DNA of 64,000 nt from Amycolatopsis keratiniphila subsp. keratiniphila (lineage in GTDB: Bacteria; Actinomycetota; Actinomycetes; Mycobacteriales; Pseudonocardiaceae): NCBI RefSeq assembly GCF_001620365.2, contig NZ_LQMT02000023.1, positions 130,381 through 194,380 on the forward strand, read 5' to 3'. The notes under the pieces were generated by a model. That model was not told where the DNA came from. It made no database searches and saw only the letters and a program-made list of their open reading frames with translations. The position numbers were made by a program, and so were the translations under genes. Position 1 is the first letter of the stretch; the number at the start of each line of letters is the position of its first letter. Positions 63,994-64,000 of this stretch are shown here, piece by piece.

Positions 63994-64000
63994 GGCGCGA

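Overview
The window is a high-GC (roughly 70% by eye) actinobacterial chromosome segment. The evidence is pervasive G/C-ending codons, many GTG starts, several apparently leaderless genes, BldC, a SARP regulator, ESX-type accessory proteins (PPE-like, EspG) and menaquinone reductase MenJ. Gene content and order from hemL through the cytochrome c maturation genes, menA/menE/menB/menD, a Rv0556-like protein, mgtA, menG and menJ follow the Mycobacterium tuberculosis Rv0524-Rv0562 neighbourhood from memory. The ESX accessory set, SARP and repeat style suggest Pseudonocardiaceae, probably Amycolatopsis; the genus is inference.

Layout. 0.1-4.8 kb: an AbiEi/DUF559-like protein, a secreted GH75 chitosanase, a polysaccharide deacetylase, dimethylargininase with a divergent Lrp/AsnC regulator, and an enoyl-CoA hydratase-like protein. 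5.1-8.1 kb: 2-oxoglutarate:ferredoxin oxidoreductase (korAB). 8.1-10.5 kb: a sunset-domain membrane protein and a long-chain polyprenyl diphosphate synthase. 10.7-16.9 kb: accessory genes, including a Fic protein behind a perfect 21-bp inverted repeat, an SRPBCC protein, a two-gene ATPase/HNH module resembling Septu antiphage defence, and a lipoprotein. 17.1-20.3 kb: an ESX-associated operon (small protein, DUF3558 lipoprotein, PPE-like protein, EspG) without secretion machinery. 20.3-21.9 kb: an Scr1-type regulator and an alpha/beta hydrolase. 21.9-37.7 kb: the full nuoA-N operon for complex I, minus strand, ending in a clear terminator and preceded by two Rex/CRP-type operators. 38.4-52.3 kb: menJ, menG, SARP, two GT4 glycosyltransferases, an IMPase-like protein, a DUF3592 protein, an M1 peptidase, menD, menB, menE and menA. 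52.8-63.4 kb: Cds1-like enzyme, DUF4229, Lrp, bldC, a MinD-like ATPase, ccsB-resB-ccdA, tlpA, a phosphoglycerate-mutase-like enzyme, hemL and tspO.

How it works together. KorAB makes reduced ferredoxin, Nuo oxidises NADH, and menDBEAGJ with the prenyl synthase make the partly saturated menaquinone that Nuo reduces. CcsB/ResB/CcdA/TlpA build cytochrome c, and HemL supplies haem precursor. This is close to a respiratory-chain island, and the Rex-like boxes suggest redox control of its largest operon.

Most unusual signal: gene junctions, mainly convergent ones, carry several families of long palindromes. One family (at about 1.1, 38.2 and 63.5 kb, with a half copy at base 1) keeps a fixed GGTCGTGAGTG outer arm and a 2-nt loop while the inner arm varies with compensating changes. 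Another (core ATGAACGG/CCGTTCAT) lies between genes and also in frame inside nuoG, where codon usage turns abruptly atypical.
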